DNA of 64,000 nt from Amoeboaphelidium protococcarum (Eukaryota > Aphelidiomycota > Aphelidea): the NCBI GenBank assembly GCA_023515745.1, contig JALECJ010000004.1:310001-374000 (forward strand), read 5' to 3'. The first letter of the stretch is position 1. The number at the start of each line of letters is the position of its first letter. A model generated the notes under the pieces. That model was not told where the DNA came from and did no database searches. It saw only the letters and a list, made by a program, of their open reading frames with translations. The position numbers and the translations under genes are program-made. This document shows positions 33,215 through 43,380 of this stretch, in pieces.

Positions 33215-33752
33215 AATATATTTTATAAGTTGATACACGATTTAATTCAATTGTTATAGCTTTAACATTATGCATAATACGCCAACACACAAGAGCTTTA
33301 TGTTCGTTAGAATTTTGGTGTTACGCGTATAGTCTGTGTACTGAGGCCACAGCTCTTGTTAATACGCGTTGCATGTAGTGAGACTATATTCATCTACTGT
33401 CTTAGTGAATAGATCTAGTTAGAAAATTAATGAAGCGTTTAATTATCCATATCAACACTTCAATTTGAACAATCAGGATGTTTTTAGAGTCTTCATCACA
33501 ACACTTTCACTTTACAACTGCATAAAATAGTCACCTGCAGATCTCAACTCATCAGTTATCCCTTGTTATCTTCTTCTTTGTTTATAACCAATTCTCGTGT
33601 CATACTGATCTATGTTTTTCATAATGTAAAAGACTGTGCAAAATTCTGAATTGTAATTGATCAAATCCGTTTTGGTAGTATTCGTGTTAATATCTGTAAT
33701 AATCTGCGCCTTCAGAAGTGACATTATATAGCTTGACACGAGTCGGAGTATT
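33215..33752. other. Intergenic region, nothing recognised
   Basis: AT-rich DNA between the broken FANCL fragment and the orphan gene at 33753. No open frame here looks coding on either strand. Confidence 0.4.
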
Positions 33753-35003
33753 ATGTTATCTCGTGATCACAATCAATACCATGTCAAGGCTGTTTTGCCC
33801 GATCTTCATATTGCTGACTTGAAATTTAACGCTGCTTCTGAACAAGACTGGCATGTTTTGATTAAAGATTTCCGCTCTGCAAAGTTTCGTCTAGATTTGT
33901 CGTTACATCCTGAGTATAATGAAACTGTGCACATCAGAATAATGTTGAAATTCCAAGACAGCAAAGATGATGAGGTGTTTGAAGGTTCGTTGTCTCCTGA
34001 CAATCGTGAGATAGTGCTACACCGACCGAGTGCAACATATACCATTTTGGCTAAAGCTGATGTCCGCATTGTTGACAATGGTAATGACGTTGGCGATTAG
34101 TGGGTCCGCGTTTCAATGATTAATGTGCCTGCTTATGATCGGAATTGTGCTCGCTAGCACATGTCTACCACATATCTGTCTGCAGATCACGAATTTGTTG
34201 TGGAACATGATTTTGTACCTCAGTAAACGTGTGATTTTAGAGTTGCCATGTCAAGTATCGAGTACGATTTTACTAAATATGGCGCGATTGTCATTGGAAT
34301 TGACTATATGCTATATACTTCCACTAAAGAGTACAGGGTGTTGCGTTCGTTTCAACGTACAATTGATGGCCGTAAATTTGATTTCACCACAATTCCGCCA
34401 GTGACCATTGATTATACGTAGTTCTCTGGGGTTGAATCTGAGCGCACGGTGGGATTGTTCAGATTTTACATTAAGAAAGGCAATAATGGCGCTATCATTC
34501 ACGGTGAGTTTGGCTATCAAAAGGTTTGTAAGGCTGTCATTATCACGAATTAATGAAGAGTTGACATCTGGCTTTATAGTTTATTTCATCTGTGTTATCG
34601 GGGCAGTAATGATATTTACTGCAGAGTTTCGCTATTATTTTTCCGGTACAGTGCATAACCAAACTTCTACAGTCTATATGCAGCTTTCATTGTACCTGTA
34701 TGCAGCACTCTACAACGCAAGCGCAACTCGCTTGATGACTTCGCAACTTTCAAACTCGTCGCGTTCTAATTATAAGTTGAACCTTTATGGTAATTGTTTA
34801 GTGCTCCAACTCTCGGGCTGGAGAATTTTTTTGCCATGTCAATTAACGATTCAAACCTTAGACTCAAAGTCGACTTGCAAGTCAATGTGCGCACACAATA
34901 TAACCTTAATCAGCCTTTGTGCGCTAGCAATACATTCTTCTCCTTTTCACCATCTTTGATCTTTAGCGCAAATCACGATAATTATGAGCTTTGTCTGCGT
35001 TGA
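33753..35003 (+). CDS. Orphan gene between the duplicate copies
   Basis: From ATG 33753 one frame is open to TGA at 34554-34556 (267 residues, mixed beta-like composition, with Tyr-His-Val-Lys-Ala-Val-Leu-Pro near the start). The same frame resumes in coding-like form to TGA at 35001-35003, including Leu-Arg-Leu-Lys-Val-Asp-Leu-Gln-Val. An intron could bridge the two, with donor GTGAGT at 34504 or GTAAGG at 34528 and acceptor ATGCAG ending 34683. These keep the frame but would be longer (156-180 nt) than other introns here. I recognise no family. Its position beside decayed transposons and inside the duplicated region leaves open that it belongs to a mobile element. Confidence 0.5.
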
Positions 35004-35058
35004 GAGAGTTTATGGGTAATGACAAGTAAAATTTTCTGGGTGATGTCGGTTAATCGCC

Positions 35059-35700
35059 ATCATTTGCATTGCTTGTGTGCGATATTTAATACGATTGAAG
35101 TACGATATACTGCGACACCAAGATAAATAGCCACAGATGAATATATTGCTTAATTCCTTGGTTTGGCTCAAAAGTATAAAAATTATACGGACGATATCAA
35201 TGAGATTACAGAGCATATGCTGTCGCTTAATGAAATGATCTTCACGTCTCATGAAAATGTCAGGAGTGCTTAAGCTGACACAATGTGAACATTGAATGCT
35301 AAGATATTGAGAGTTCTCTAAATCAATTATCATTCAAGATTATCAAGATTGGGCGAAGTTAAGCACTAGATCCAGCAAGCTGGTGGTGAGCTAAATGACG
35401 ATCGTTTATGCATTAAATACTTTCTCAAATTACCAGATGGAGACTATGATGACTTTAAGCGCAATGTCCTGATAAACTACAGTACAGGTGAGCCCTAAAG
35501 TGCACAAGCCTCCCAATATTAATTAATCTCCGGATCTTATCAAGGCTCTTCCTCAGTATTAACATGCAATAATCTTCTATAGCTATTGACAAGAGAGAAA
35601 GGAGCATAATTATCTCTGGCAGTATATGACTAATAGATATGGCCCAAGTAAACACAACGGGTCATGGAATGCTATAGAGTAATAGCTCTTCAAGTCTGGT
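35059..35700 (+). mobile_element. Copia-type Gag (UBN2-like) remnant
   Basis: One frame carries about 75 codons, then TGA (near 35286), then about 135 more. The second part has the helical pattern of copia-type Gag: Tyr-His-Ser-Arg-Leu-Ser-Arg-Leu, Gly-Gly-Glu-Leu-Asn-Asp-Asp-Arg-Leu and Phe-Leu-Lys-Leu-Pro-Asp-Gly-Asp-Tyr. No protease, integrase or reverse transcriptase was seen next to it. It is broken. Confidence 0.55.
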
Positions 35701-35720
35701 GTATACTGTTGCCTAACAAA

Positions 35721-35970
35721 TGGAAGCTTACGTATCTTATTAGCCTAATTTAATTGAAACTTAGCAAGATATACTGCAATTTTGGGAGGGTGCTGGTTCA
35801 GTCTAGTTTCTTGTGCTAGCTAAGATTGTCGTAAAAATCCTTTGTATGCCAGCAACTAGTGTTCCTTCGGAAGAGGCGTTTAGCAGAGCTGACTTTATGA
35901 TATCCTATAGAAGTAACCGTCTAAGTTATAAAATGTTCAAGATTTGTATGCTTTTAAAGAGTAAGTATTA
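35721..35970 (+). mobile_element. hAT transposase dimerisation-domain remnant
   Basis: About 80 codons match the C-terminal dimerisation region of hAT transposases: Asp-Ile-Leu-Gln-Phe-Trp, then Met-Pro-Ala-Thr-Ser-Val-Pro-Ser-Glu-Glu-Ala-Phe-Ser, then Arg-Ser-Asn-Arg-Leu-Ser-Tyr-Lys. The catalytic part is absent, so this is a relic. Confidence 0.75.
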
Positions 35971-36239
35971 AATGTTAATCCTGCTACTGCTCGTAATCTG
36001 TAGGCGAACTTCATTGAAATGGAGAAACTCTGCTAGGGCGATTATGCAGTAGATTAACCACTAGCAGTCATATTGTCAAAGATTTTGATTTGTCGATTAG
36101 TATAAGTGTAATCATTAGCAGCACTCAGTTAATCTCCGGTCAGTTATTTACAAATGCAGTTATTAATTGACACGCCAACAGGTCCATAGTCTCAACTTAA
36201 TTAGTTATAAGCAGCATTGAGGAACAGGATAATGGGATA

Positions 36240-36960
36240 ACGTTTTACTTTATACACGGTAAAGCCGGATGCGGGAAGACATACCTTTATAATGTGCAAT
36301 TTACTAGCATTTAAGGCCATTGCTAAAGCTGTAATTAATCTTGCTACAACAGGATTAGCATCATTAAACTTACTACCAAATCGGTGGTTAGACTGTTCAT
36401 AGCTTTTTCGTATGCCACTGCTGCTTGATAATTAGTCTACATAGGAGCAAACCTCGCCCTGAAGTTTCAGTATAATGTGCAAAATTGCATGCTGCTCACA
36501 AGTAACTGCTACTCAGTTTCGCAGTTAATAATGGGCACGTAGAATCGATCGAACTAAATTACTCAAGAAACTGATGGTCACAACTCGCGGTCTTCTGCTC
36601 CCATTCCGGACACAGTTGTGTAACCTTCTTCTGTGGTGGTCAAAGAAACGTCTGCTCAGGCTATTAAGAACGATCTAAAAAAGGTGCTGAATAGGACAAT
36701 CTTAACACCCCTTATGTTTTGATAGATGAGGCAGCTGGGCTGAGTAAGTATGCATTATAAGCAATTGACAGATATTCAAGGCAACTAACGTAGGAATAGA
36801 CTACCAAATAACCAGTCAACTTCCATCGTTTAGAGGAGAATTGACATTCTAGGTGGAGATGCACATCAAACGTTGGCCATTGTAACGCTTGGAAACAAGG
36901 GTGATATTATTCCAACTGCGTATCAGATAAGTTCGTTAAAGCATACCAAGAGGCGAGTTT
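36240..36960 (+). mobile_element. Pif1/Helitron-like helicase remnant
   Basis: Walker A is visible as Gly-Lys-Ala-Gly-Cys-Gly-Lys-Thr (near 36259). A DEAD-like Walker B follows, Leu-Ile-Asp-Glu-Ala-Ala-Gly-Leu with Tyr-Ala-Leu-Gln-Ala-Ile-Asp-Arg (near 36720). Next is Leu-Gly-Gly-Asp-Ala-His-Gln-Thr-Leu (near 36850). The order is that of Pif1-type helicases of Helitrons. The pieces lie in different frames with TGA between them, so the gene is dead. Confidence 0.7.
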
Positions 36961-37585
36961 GCTGCTGCTCAAGGTGAATTGGCCGTATCAGAATGGATGG
37001 ATTAAAAATTACGCGTACAGCTGGTAGCTTACCTTCACATAATCTATAACTTTGCTTACGGCGCGCATTTCACTGGCATAATCGCTTAAACGCGCTTAGA
37101 GATGTTAGAATTTTGGAGGTGATTGATATGCTGGCACTGAAGTTTCATTTTATGGGCATCTATAGGGCTTATAGCTTTATGACACTGTATTTCATCTGTA
37201 AAGATGCCAATTTATGTCGCAAAAGCAGTCATACTCATGATATGAAGAGAAAGTGGAGCGCTTAAATGTTAAAGTACTGAGATGGGAGTCTTATTTGTCT
37301 CATTTGGCTGATCAAGTATCATACATTCCATATAAGGTCAGTGCTACACAAAGTGAATTTGCAGTCTAATAAAATACATTGGTTTATCAAGTTCCTAAAG
37401 ACTTACATTTTTGCAGGTATTCATCATATACTCACATCTCAATCTAAACGTTCATCTGTAAGAAATGGATATGCTGTCTTCGGTTCTAATAAGTAGAGAA
37501 ATACCATCATTGGATCATAAGTCCATATCTAACACTGACTTGCGAACTTCGTCAGAAGGTCATAGCTTATTAATATTCGAAGAAT

Positions 37586-38760
37586 GCTCGAGAATAGTCA
37601 CACTTTATAGACTTCTGCAATAATTGAGCAATCCAAGAAGATGACCAACGCACCAAACTATACTGAGGAAGATATTCAATTGCTGTTGGCAGCACAGGGT
37701 CATCTGGGAACAAAGAATGTGGATTCCAAGATACAGAATTACGTGTGGAAGCGCTGTGCTGATGGCATCCATTTGATCAACTTGAGAAAGACCTGGGAGA
37801 AGATGGTGCTGGCTGCGCGTATCATTGCTGCTGTGGAGAATCCTGCTGACATCTGTGTGATTAGTGCTCGTCCTTATGGTCAACGTGCAGCTTTGAAGTT
37901 TGCTAACAACATTGGCGCTCAGGCAATTGCTGGAAGATTCACTCCTGGTACCTTCACCAACTACATCACTCGTGCATTCAAGGAGCCGCGTCTGATTATT
38001 GTCACTGATCCTAGAACTGATCATTAGGCAATCAAAGAGGCTAGCTATGTCAATATTCCTGTCATTGCTCTCTGCGACACTGACAGTCCTTTGAAATTTG
38101 TCGATGTGGCTATCCCGACTAACAACAAGGCAAAGTACTCTATCGGATTGATGTATTGGCTGTTGGCTAGAGAGGTGTTGCGTCTGCGTGGTACCATCAG
38201 TCGTGACGAGCCTTGGAATGTCATGGTGGATCTGTTCTTCTACCGTGATCCGGAGGAAGTTGAAGAGGATCAGGCTAATGCTGCCGCAGCTGCTAGAGAA
38301 CTTGCCGGCGGTGTTGATGGTGAAGATGCCGGTGCTGCAGGTGAGCAATGGGGTGAGGATACCACTCAAGGTTTGAACTGGGATGCTCCTGTTGACGCTG
38401 CTCCACAAGAATCATCTTGGGATGCACAGCCTGCTGCTGCCAGTGCTTGGTGATTTAAATTGGATTTGAGATTGAGCAAGTGGTAATGAAGACGGGGATT
38501 AATAATAAATTGGAATAATTCATTATAGTTGTAATTTCATCTTGATTTCACTATTTCACATCTTATTTATTAGTTTTGGCCAAATGTCGCGCAATTTTAA
38601 CACTAATGATGCATAACGAGATCATTAAACAGTGACAATGATGGAAGATTTGCAATTGGGGCATGATGAGAACATGCGGTGTAAAGTGATTCTAGTAGAG
38701 GCCAGTGCTTGACACCATTCAACTATACACTCGCGATGGAACACCTTCTGACAAGAGTCA
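37586..38760. repeat. Segmental duplication, copy B
   Basis: Partner of 32018-33214. Here the homologous segment continues without a break into a complete FANCL gene, so this is probably the parental locus and copy A the derived one. Confidence 0.88.
37641..38453 (+). CDS. RPSA: 40S ribosomal protein SA (uS2), copy B
   Basis: Single exon, 270 residues, near identical to copy A. Under the standard code it would stop at codon 129 (TAG at 38025-38027). Copy A has CAG at that place and the protein continues with full conservation, so TAG is Gln. Differences from copy A lie mainly in the first 45 residues (Gly for Cys, Ile-Gln for Met-Glu, Cys for Arg), plus silent changes. It is convergent with FANCL, whose stop is 168 bp away. 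Confidence 0.97.
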
Positions 38761-39891
38761 CAGCTAAACTGCTACATAACCGATGCTTCTTCCACATTTG
38801 TATAACAGATACTACATTCTAACTAGGATTGACTCTACTGAGACTATGTATATCCAACTGATTAGATTCCAGATGCAGAAAGTTATGGGAATATTGAGAT
38901 GAGATTTTTCTTGAATGACTGTGATTGATCCCATTGATGACACTTTTCGGCCCATTAATTTGTCAATTGTTAAGACTTCTTCTCTGGCCCAAGTACAGAA
39001 ACTTTATTTGGCGCCATTCCCGGAGTCTATACTGATATTTGTAACTGCAGCTAACAACCATCAGGTCCAATAGGAAGGCTAATCAAACCATAGCGATCGT
39101 AGAGAGAAGTTTAACGCGCGTTGAAACAATCGCACAATTCCGCTTTCACAGCCAAGTATTACGCGTAATCACCAAGTTGCTATTCCAAATCAGAGATGAT
39201 ATTCTGCAAGGTATTTTCTGACGGTTCGTATTAGTACGTTCTACCAGATTGAGAATATTCTAAAAAGTCTCCACACACAACAACCTTGTTATTAAGAAGC
39301 GAATATTTGACAATAAAGTCAATTCCATTCAGTCTCAGTGAAACAAGTCTACTTTTCAGATCCACATCAACAACGTATTTATACTAGACACGCTCCAACT
39401 CATCAACCACCACCAATTGCAGTCTAAGATCTTCTAAATTCGGTTGTGGTTGTCTTACATACAGTTTATTCTACATAAGATGAATATATCCTTGATTAAT
39501 ATCTAGAAAAAATTCATCTTCAATACTTACCGTAATATGAGCCAAGTCCAACAGAAAATTATATGCAGATACAGACTTTTTCAGTAGCTACAGAGAATTC
39601 ATTAATTATTGTAAGAATAGAGTACACAGATAAACGTTACTTTTCGAACTTATGCTTAATGATCTTGTAGAACGTCAAATAATTTACTATCCAAATGTAA
39701 TTGAGCATACTGCAAATCGGACGAACCGCGTTTTAGAGTGTCTATAACCGCAGCTTGAAATTATTAATCCTACAGCAAATGAGATAAAATGTAGTGAGTT
39801 AGAAGCTATAGATACAGAATTCCTTTACATCAATCTCGAATACTATGCGGTATACTTTGCCACCCGCCTCTGAACTGATAAACGTTTTCAT
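38622..39891 (-). CDS. FANCL: E3 ubiquitin ligase FANCL
   Basis: Four exons on the minus strand: 39829-39891, 39641-39769, 39531-39587 and 38622-39470, with introns of 59, 53 and 60 nt (GTAA.. to ..GTAG). The product has 365 residues, close to the usual length. The N-terminal ELF part begins Met-Lys-Thr-Phe-Ile-Ser-Ser-Glu-Ala-Gly-Gly. A URD-like middle follows. The C-terminal RING-like domain has Cys-Ser-Ile-Cys-Tyr, Cys-Asp-Ser-Cys, Phe-His-Arg-Glu-Cys, Trp-Cys-Gln-Ala-Leu and Cys-Pro-Asn-Cys. In animals and plants FANCL monoubiquitinates FANCD2/FANCI in crosslink repair. The frame ends Val-Thr-Val-TAA-TGA. Confidence 0.88.
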
Positions 39892-40011
39892 TTAACGAAT
39901 CTGTACAATTGAAGTGTTATCGTGTATGATGTTTCAACGTTGAAAAATATGAAGAAATGAATTAGACAATCGTCAAGAGTCGACATACTGTAACTACTGA
40001 TTTTGGATTAT

Positions 40012-40998
40012 TCAAAGATGTCTCATGATAAAGTCTTGAACACTAAAGACAATACCACTACTGAAAACGACGCGACTGAGACGAGGAGTTGTGCCTTTCC
40101 AGAAGGTGAACACGCCCTCTTTTAGTAAAATCTACTTGCCGCAGTCCAGCATCGACTTGTACTGTTTGGACTAAATACCTTGCATACGCGTCTTTATGAC
40201 ATCTATCGGCATTGTGAGTATGGTAGATGTTGTACCTGCAACAGCACCACTAGCGAAAGCTTTAGCAGATGATACTTTACCACCATTGGCACCATTAGGC
40301 AACTAGCTCTTCCAAAAGTTTTGCATCCATTAGAACGCGGTGAATCGAATGGCAGAGTTGCATGCCTATCTCATCACAGTTGGCATAACGCCTTGGTATA
40401 TGCCAATAAATCCTTCCTCCCTAACAATAGTCTTGACCCCATGTATTAGGCCTCGATACTTTGGCTAAGCAGTGTTCCGGTCATTTATCAATTTAGTTTT
40501 GATAGTCTCAGTGGGAATGACAGCAAGCAGAGACTCTGTCACACCAGCCAAGAGTCCCGAACCAATGCTGTTAACAGTACTAGACTGCACACCCATCTTC
40601 TGTATCATGGACGAGTAGTGATTGAAAGCGGCGAACCGTATAGCTGCCTTGGCAAAAGTACCTATAATAAGCGTGCTTACACCTTAATATAGTCCCAGGA
40701 AGCCACGTTCCTTCACTATAACTTTGACACAATCCACTGGGCCTTTATAGATCACTCCACTGACAGTTTTCTAGTTCTATTGTAGCTGCAGCTGCGTCTT
40801 GACAAACTCTGTCGGATACATGATTGTTGCCTACAAATGGATTGAACTTATGAAAGATGGAATATGGGAAACATATATATATATATATTTAAAGGATACT
40901 CTCACCTCAACCGCTCCAGCTATACCACCGGCAATAAAGTTTTTATATGGGTTTCTGCTCTTGCCATGGCTACTATTATCCTACTTGCCAGTTGACAT
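40012..40998 (-). CDS. CTP1: Mitochondrial citrate (tricarboxylate) carrier
   Basis: Exons 40906-40998 and 40012-40830, with a 75-nt intron containing an (AT)n tract; 303 residues. Three mitochondrial-carrier repeats are present. Signatures include Phe-Ile-Ala-Gly-Gly-Ile-Ala-Gly-Ala-Val-Glu, Tyr-Pro-Thr-Glu-Phe-Val-Lys-Thr-Gln-Leu, Pro-Thr-Glu-Thr-Ile-Lys-Thr-Lys-Leu and Met-Pro-Ile-Asp-Val-Ile-Lys-Thr-Arg-Met. Pro-Thr-Glu in place of Pro-x-Asp in repeats 1 and 2 is typical of Ctp1/SLC25A1. It exchanges citrate across the inner membrane. The intron is 3n long with no in-frame TGA, but the spliced junction restores the family sequence exactly. Confidence 0.92.
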
Positions 40999-41137
40999 TT
41001 TGATGTAATTATATTCAACACGCGCGAAATTGAAGATTGACGATGTTTCAGATTTAAACGTACAAGTGAAAGATACACACCGGGAAGTGAAACTATCAAT
41101 TAAGTAGATAGATAGATGGATGGATAGATCGATACAT

Positions 41138-41903
41138 TCAAAATAATCCATTTTTAATCTTTGTAGTCATTTTATTATACCACTCCTGAAATGCACGTAA
41201 TGGTATGGTTGCATTAGATTGAGTGCCGATATCCGAGACAAAGGACGTGATGAATTCGTACAGTTGACGCAGTATAGATTCCGCAATTTACTGTTTATCC
41301 CCAGACGCGATGGAAACTTGTTGTTGTTACTATTACTATTGAGATTGACGAGCACGTTACATCTCAGCCATCTAGTTCTAAACTTGATCAATTGGTTCCA
41401 ATGAAATTCCCAACTACCCATACAAAATCTTCAGTTAATAAAACAACTTCAGGTCAACGCATATATTCTTACCTGTGCATTTATACGCTAGCCTTGGGTT
41501 GTCGCAATGCTCATGGAACTTTAGCTACCACCAAGATTCTGTATTTAATCAAATCCCTTCAACTTGAAGATTGCACTAGGCTTTTCATTAGTTAAAACTC
41601 CTACACACATTAAACATGTAAACTTTAAAAATTTAATATCTCAATAACACAAATTTACCTAAGAGCTTCCATCCAGAATTTACAAATTAAAAATGCACAG
41701 ATGCTCCCACGTTGGCTGGCAGCGTTTGAGTAAGAAACACGCAGATATGATTGACACTAACAGCATCAATTATATCACAAACGACGTGTGTTGCATCAAC
41801 TTGTTGAAAATCCGAGCTCACCTACAACAATAACAGTATGTTCCACCATTTATTTTAGTAATTATATACTTACCGGACGCGACGCTATGACATGCGCAAA
41901 CAT
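41138..41903 (-). CDS. HIKESHI: Hikeshi/Opi10 Hsp70 nuclear import carrier
   Basis: Four exons: 41874-41903, 41659-41821, 41473-41600 and 41138-41413, with introns of 52, 58 and 59 nt; 198 residues, as in the family. The start Met-Phe-Ala-His-Val-Ile-Ala-Ser-Arg-Pro and the block Leu-Gly-Val-Leu-Thr-Asn-Glu-Lys-Pro-Ser-Ala-Ile-Phe-Lys-Leu are characteristic. So are Ile-Ser-Leu-Glu-Pro-Ile-Asp and the C-terminal helical domain with Phe-Gln-Glu-Trp-Tyr-Asn-Lys. A run of eight Gln (CAA, TAG and TAA mixed) lies between the two domains. Hikeshi carries Hsp70 into the nucleus on heat stress. Confidence 0.93.
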
Positions 41904-42094
41904 GCTCAGGGATTTATAATTATCAATCTCTAACAGATAAGACTATGAATACAAAAAAGAGACCTTTTATTAGAGAAAATAAAAAATGGCCAATATAAAT
42001 CTATATATAATCATCAGAAAGCAATTATGAGCACAAAATGTGAATGGTCAAAGTATACGACATATACAATAGAGTACATGTATATGTATAAATA

Positions 42095-42829
42095 TCAAAA
42101 CCATGAACTGAACCACGTCGATGTTCGATCCAATTTCGAGGTGGCACCCTCCACAAGCACAATAATAGACTCTAAATAATCGCGTATATGATCACCAAAA
42201 TCGCCATCCATATCGTCGAATACGCCCTTCTTCAGAATGATCAGCATGATTCTAGTTGATCGTAGACTAAACTTTAACCGTCCAATGACATCGAATAGTG
42301 ACAATTCTTTCACAGACTTCATCGCGGATAACTCCTTTAACTCTGGCTATATGAGCTCCCATTTTATTTTCCCCATTGCAACGAGATCGCGAGTGGCACC
42401 AAGCAGTTTATGAACAGAGTCTTTATCGATAGACAGTCCGGGATTCTATCTATGCAAAACATCCAGTACAGCCATCACAGGCTCATAATTCTAATTCATA
42501 AACTCGTGAAATACTTCACTGATACAAGCCTTCCAAGTGTCATCAATTCCACCGAAACCGGACTGATTCGATGACGACGATTCCTATTAACCATACAAGT
42601 CATAATGCCGCCTAGATCGGGGATTTTTCAGTATATCATACGCCTTATTCAATTTAAGAAAAGCATCCTTGGCACCAGAATTCTAATTCTTATCCGGATG
42701 TATCCATCGAGACTTTTTCAAATACGCCTTCCTGATCTCGTCATTAGTGGCCCCCTTATCTAGTCCCAGAATATCGTAATAATCACTGCTGGACAGTACA
42801 GATTAAACCTCGGTCAATTTCCTATCCAT
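42095..42829 (-). CDS. J-domain (DnaJ/Hsp40) co-chaperone
   Basis: Single exon, 244 residues. The J domain (about residues 15-80) has Asp-Tyr-Tyr-Asp-Ile-Leu-Gly-Leu, the His-Pro-Asp loop, and Ala-Tyr-Asp-Ile-Leu-Lys-Asn-Pro. The remaining 160 residues are helical and carry no zinc finger, Gly/Phe region or membrane segment. It should stimulate an Hsp70; client and location are unknown. The J domain begins after about 15 residues, without a targeting signal. Confidence 0.88.
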
Positions 42830-43380
42830 CTCTTGCAAAATGAATTTATATAACACACTTTAAATTGATGAGATAAATATTAATATTGACTCTCGTAATA
42901 AAATTATAATTTTCAAATTGAATCGAAACTATTGAGGAGAAGGGAAGAGATTCGGCGTGTTGTGTTGTCAGGCGCCCGAGAATTTTCACGGCGAGGTTGG
43001 CAAGATCACTATGATAAAACTGCGAACTCTACTTACATGTAATTTTTTTTTGCTTAAATGTTTTGTTGTAATATTCACATTAGGACTGTTGTTTTCTATC
43101 AACTTAATTTATTCAGAATCTAAGCAAGCACTTGAAAGTCGCATCAACTCTCACAGCTTTCACTCATTCGCAATCTCATGTTCTCTCTCTTTCTTTCTCA
43201 TGTCTGTCTTTGTCTTTGTCTTTTGTTCTCTCTGTCGTTTCTCCGTTCGCCATCTCTCTCCGGTTCTTCATTCTCCATTCTTCTTTCCTTTCAATCAATC
43301 AATCCTAGAGAATATCCTCTTGACTTTATACTTATCTCTAATCCTGCAAGTAAAGCATAGTAATATTTTAGAGTTTGAAT
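42830..43380. other. Divergent intergenic region with long pyrimidine tract
   Basis: Upstream of the dynamin gene the plus strand is strongly CT-rich from about 43165 to 43320, full of TCTTT and TCTGTC units. It ends shortly before the start codon, as core promoters or leaders of highly expressed genes often do in fungi. A possible leader intron ends at CATAG near 43360. A hydrophobic open frame across it (42957-43397) is a by-product of the CT bias. Confidence 0.45.

Larger units (their letters stand above)
35004..37585 (+). mobile_element. Nest of decayed transposon sequence
   Basis: A 2.6-kb block between the RPSA copies. It carries fragments of at least three element types, described separately: a retrotransposon Gag-like part, a hAT transposase C-terminus and a Pif1/Helitron-like helicase. 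All are interrupted by TGA or frameshifts. No intact terminal repeats were found by eye, so the borders are approximate. Confidence 0.75.

Noticed and set aside
38028-38090. RPSA copy B as a pseudogene with a premature stop
   Set aside because: The supposed stop is TAG, which is Gln in this code; the frame is intact to TGA.
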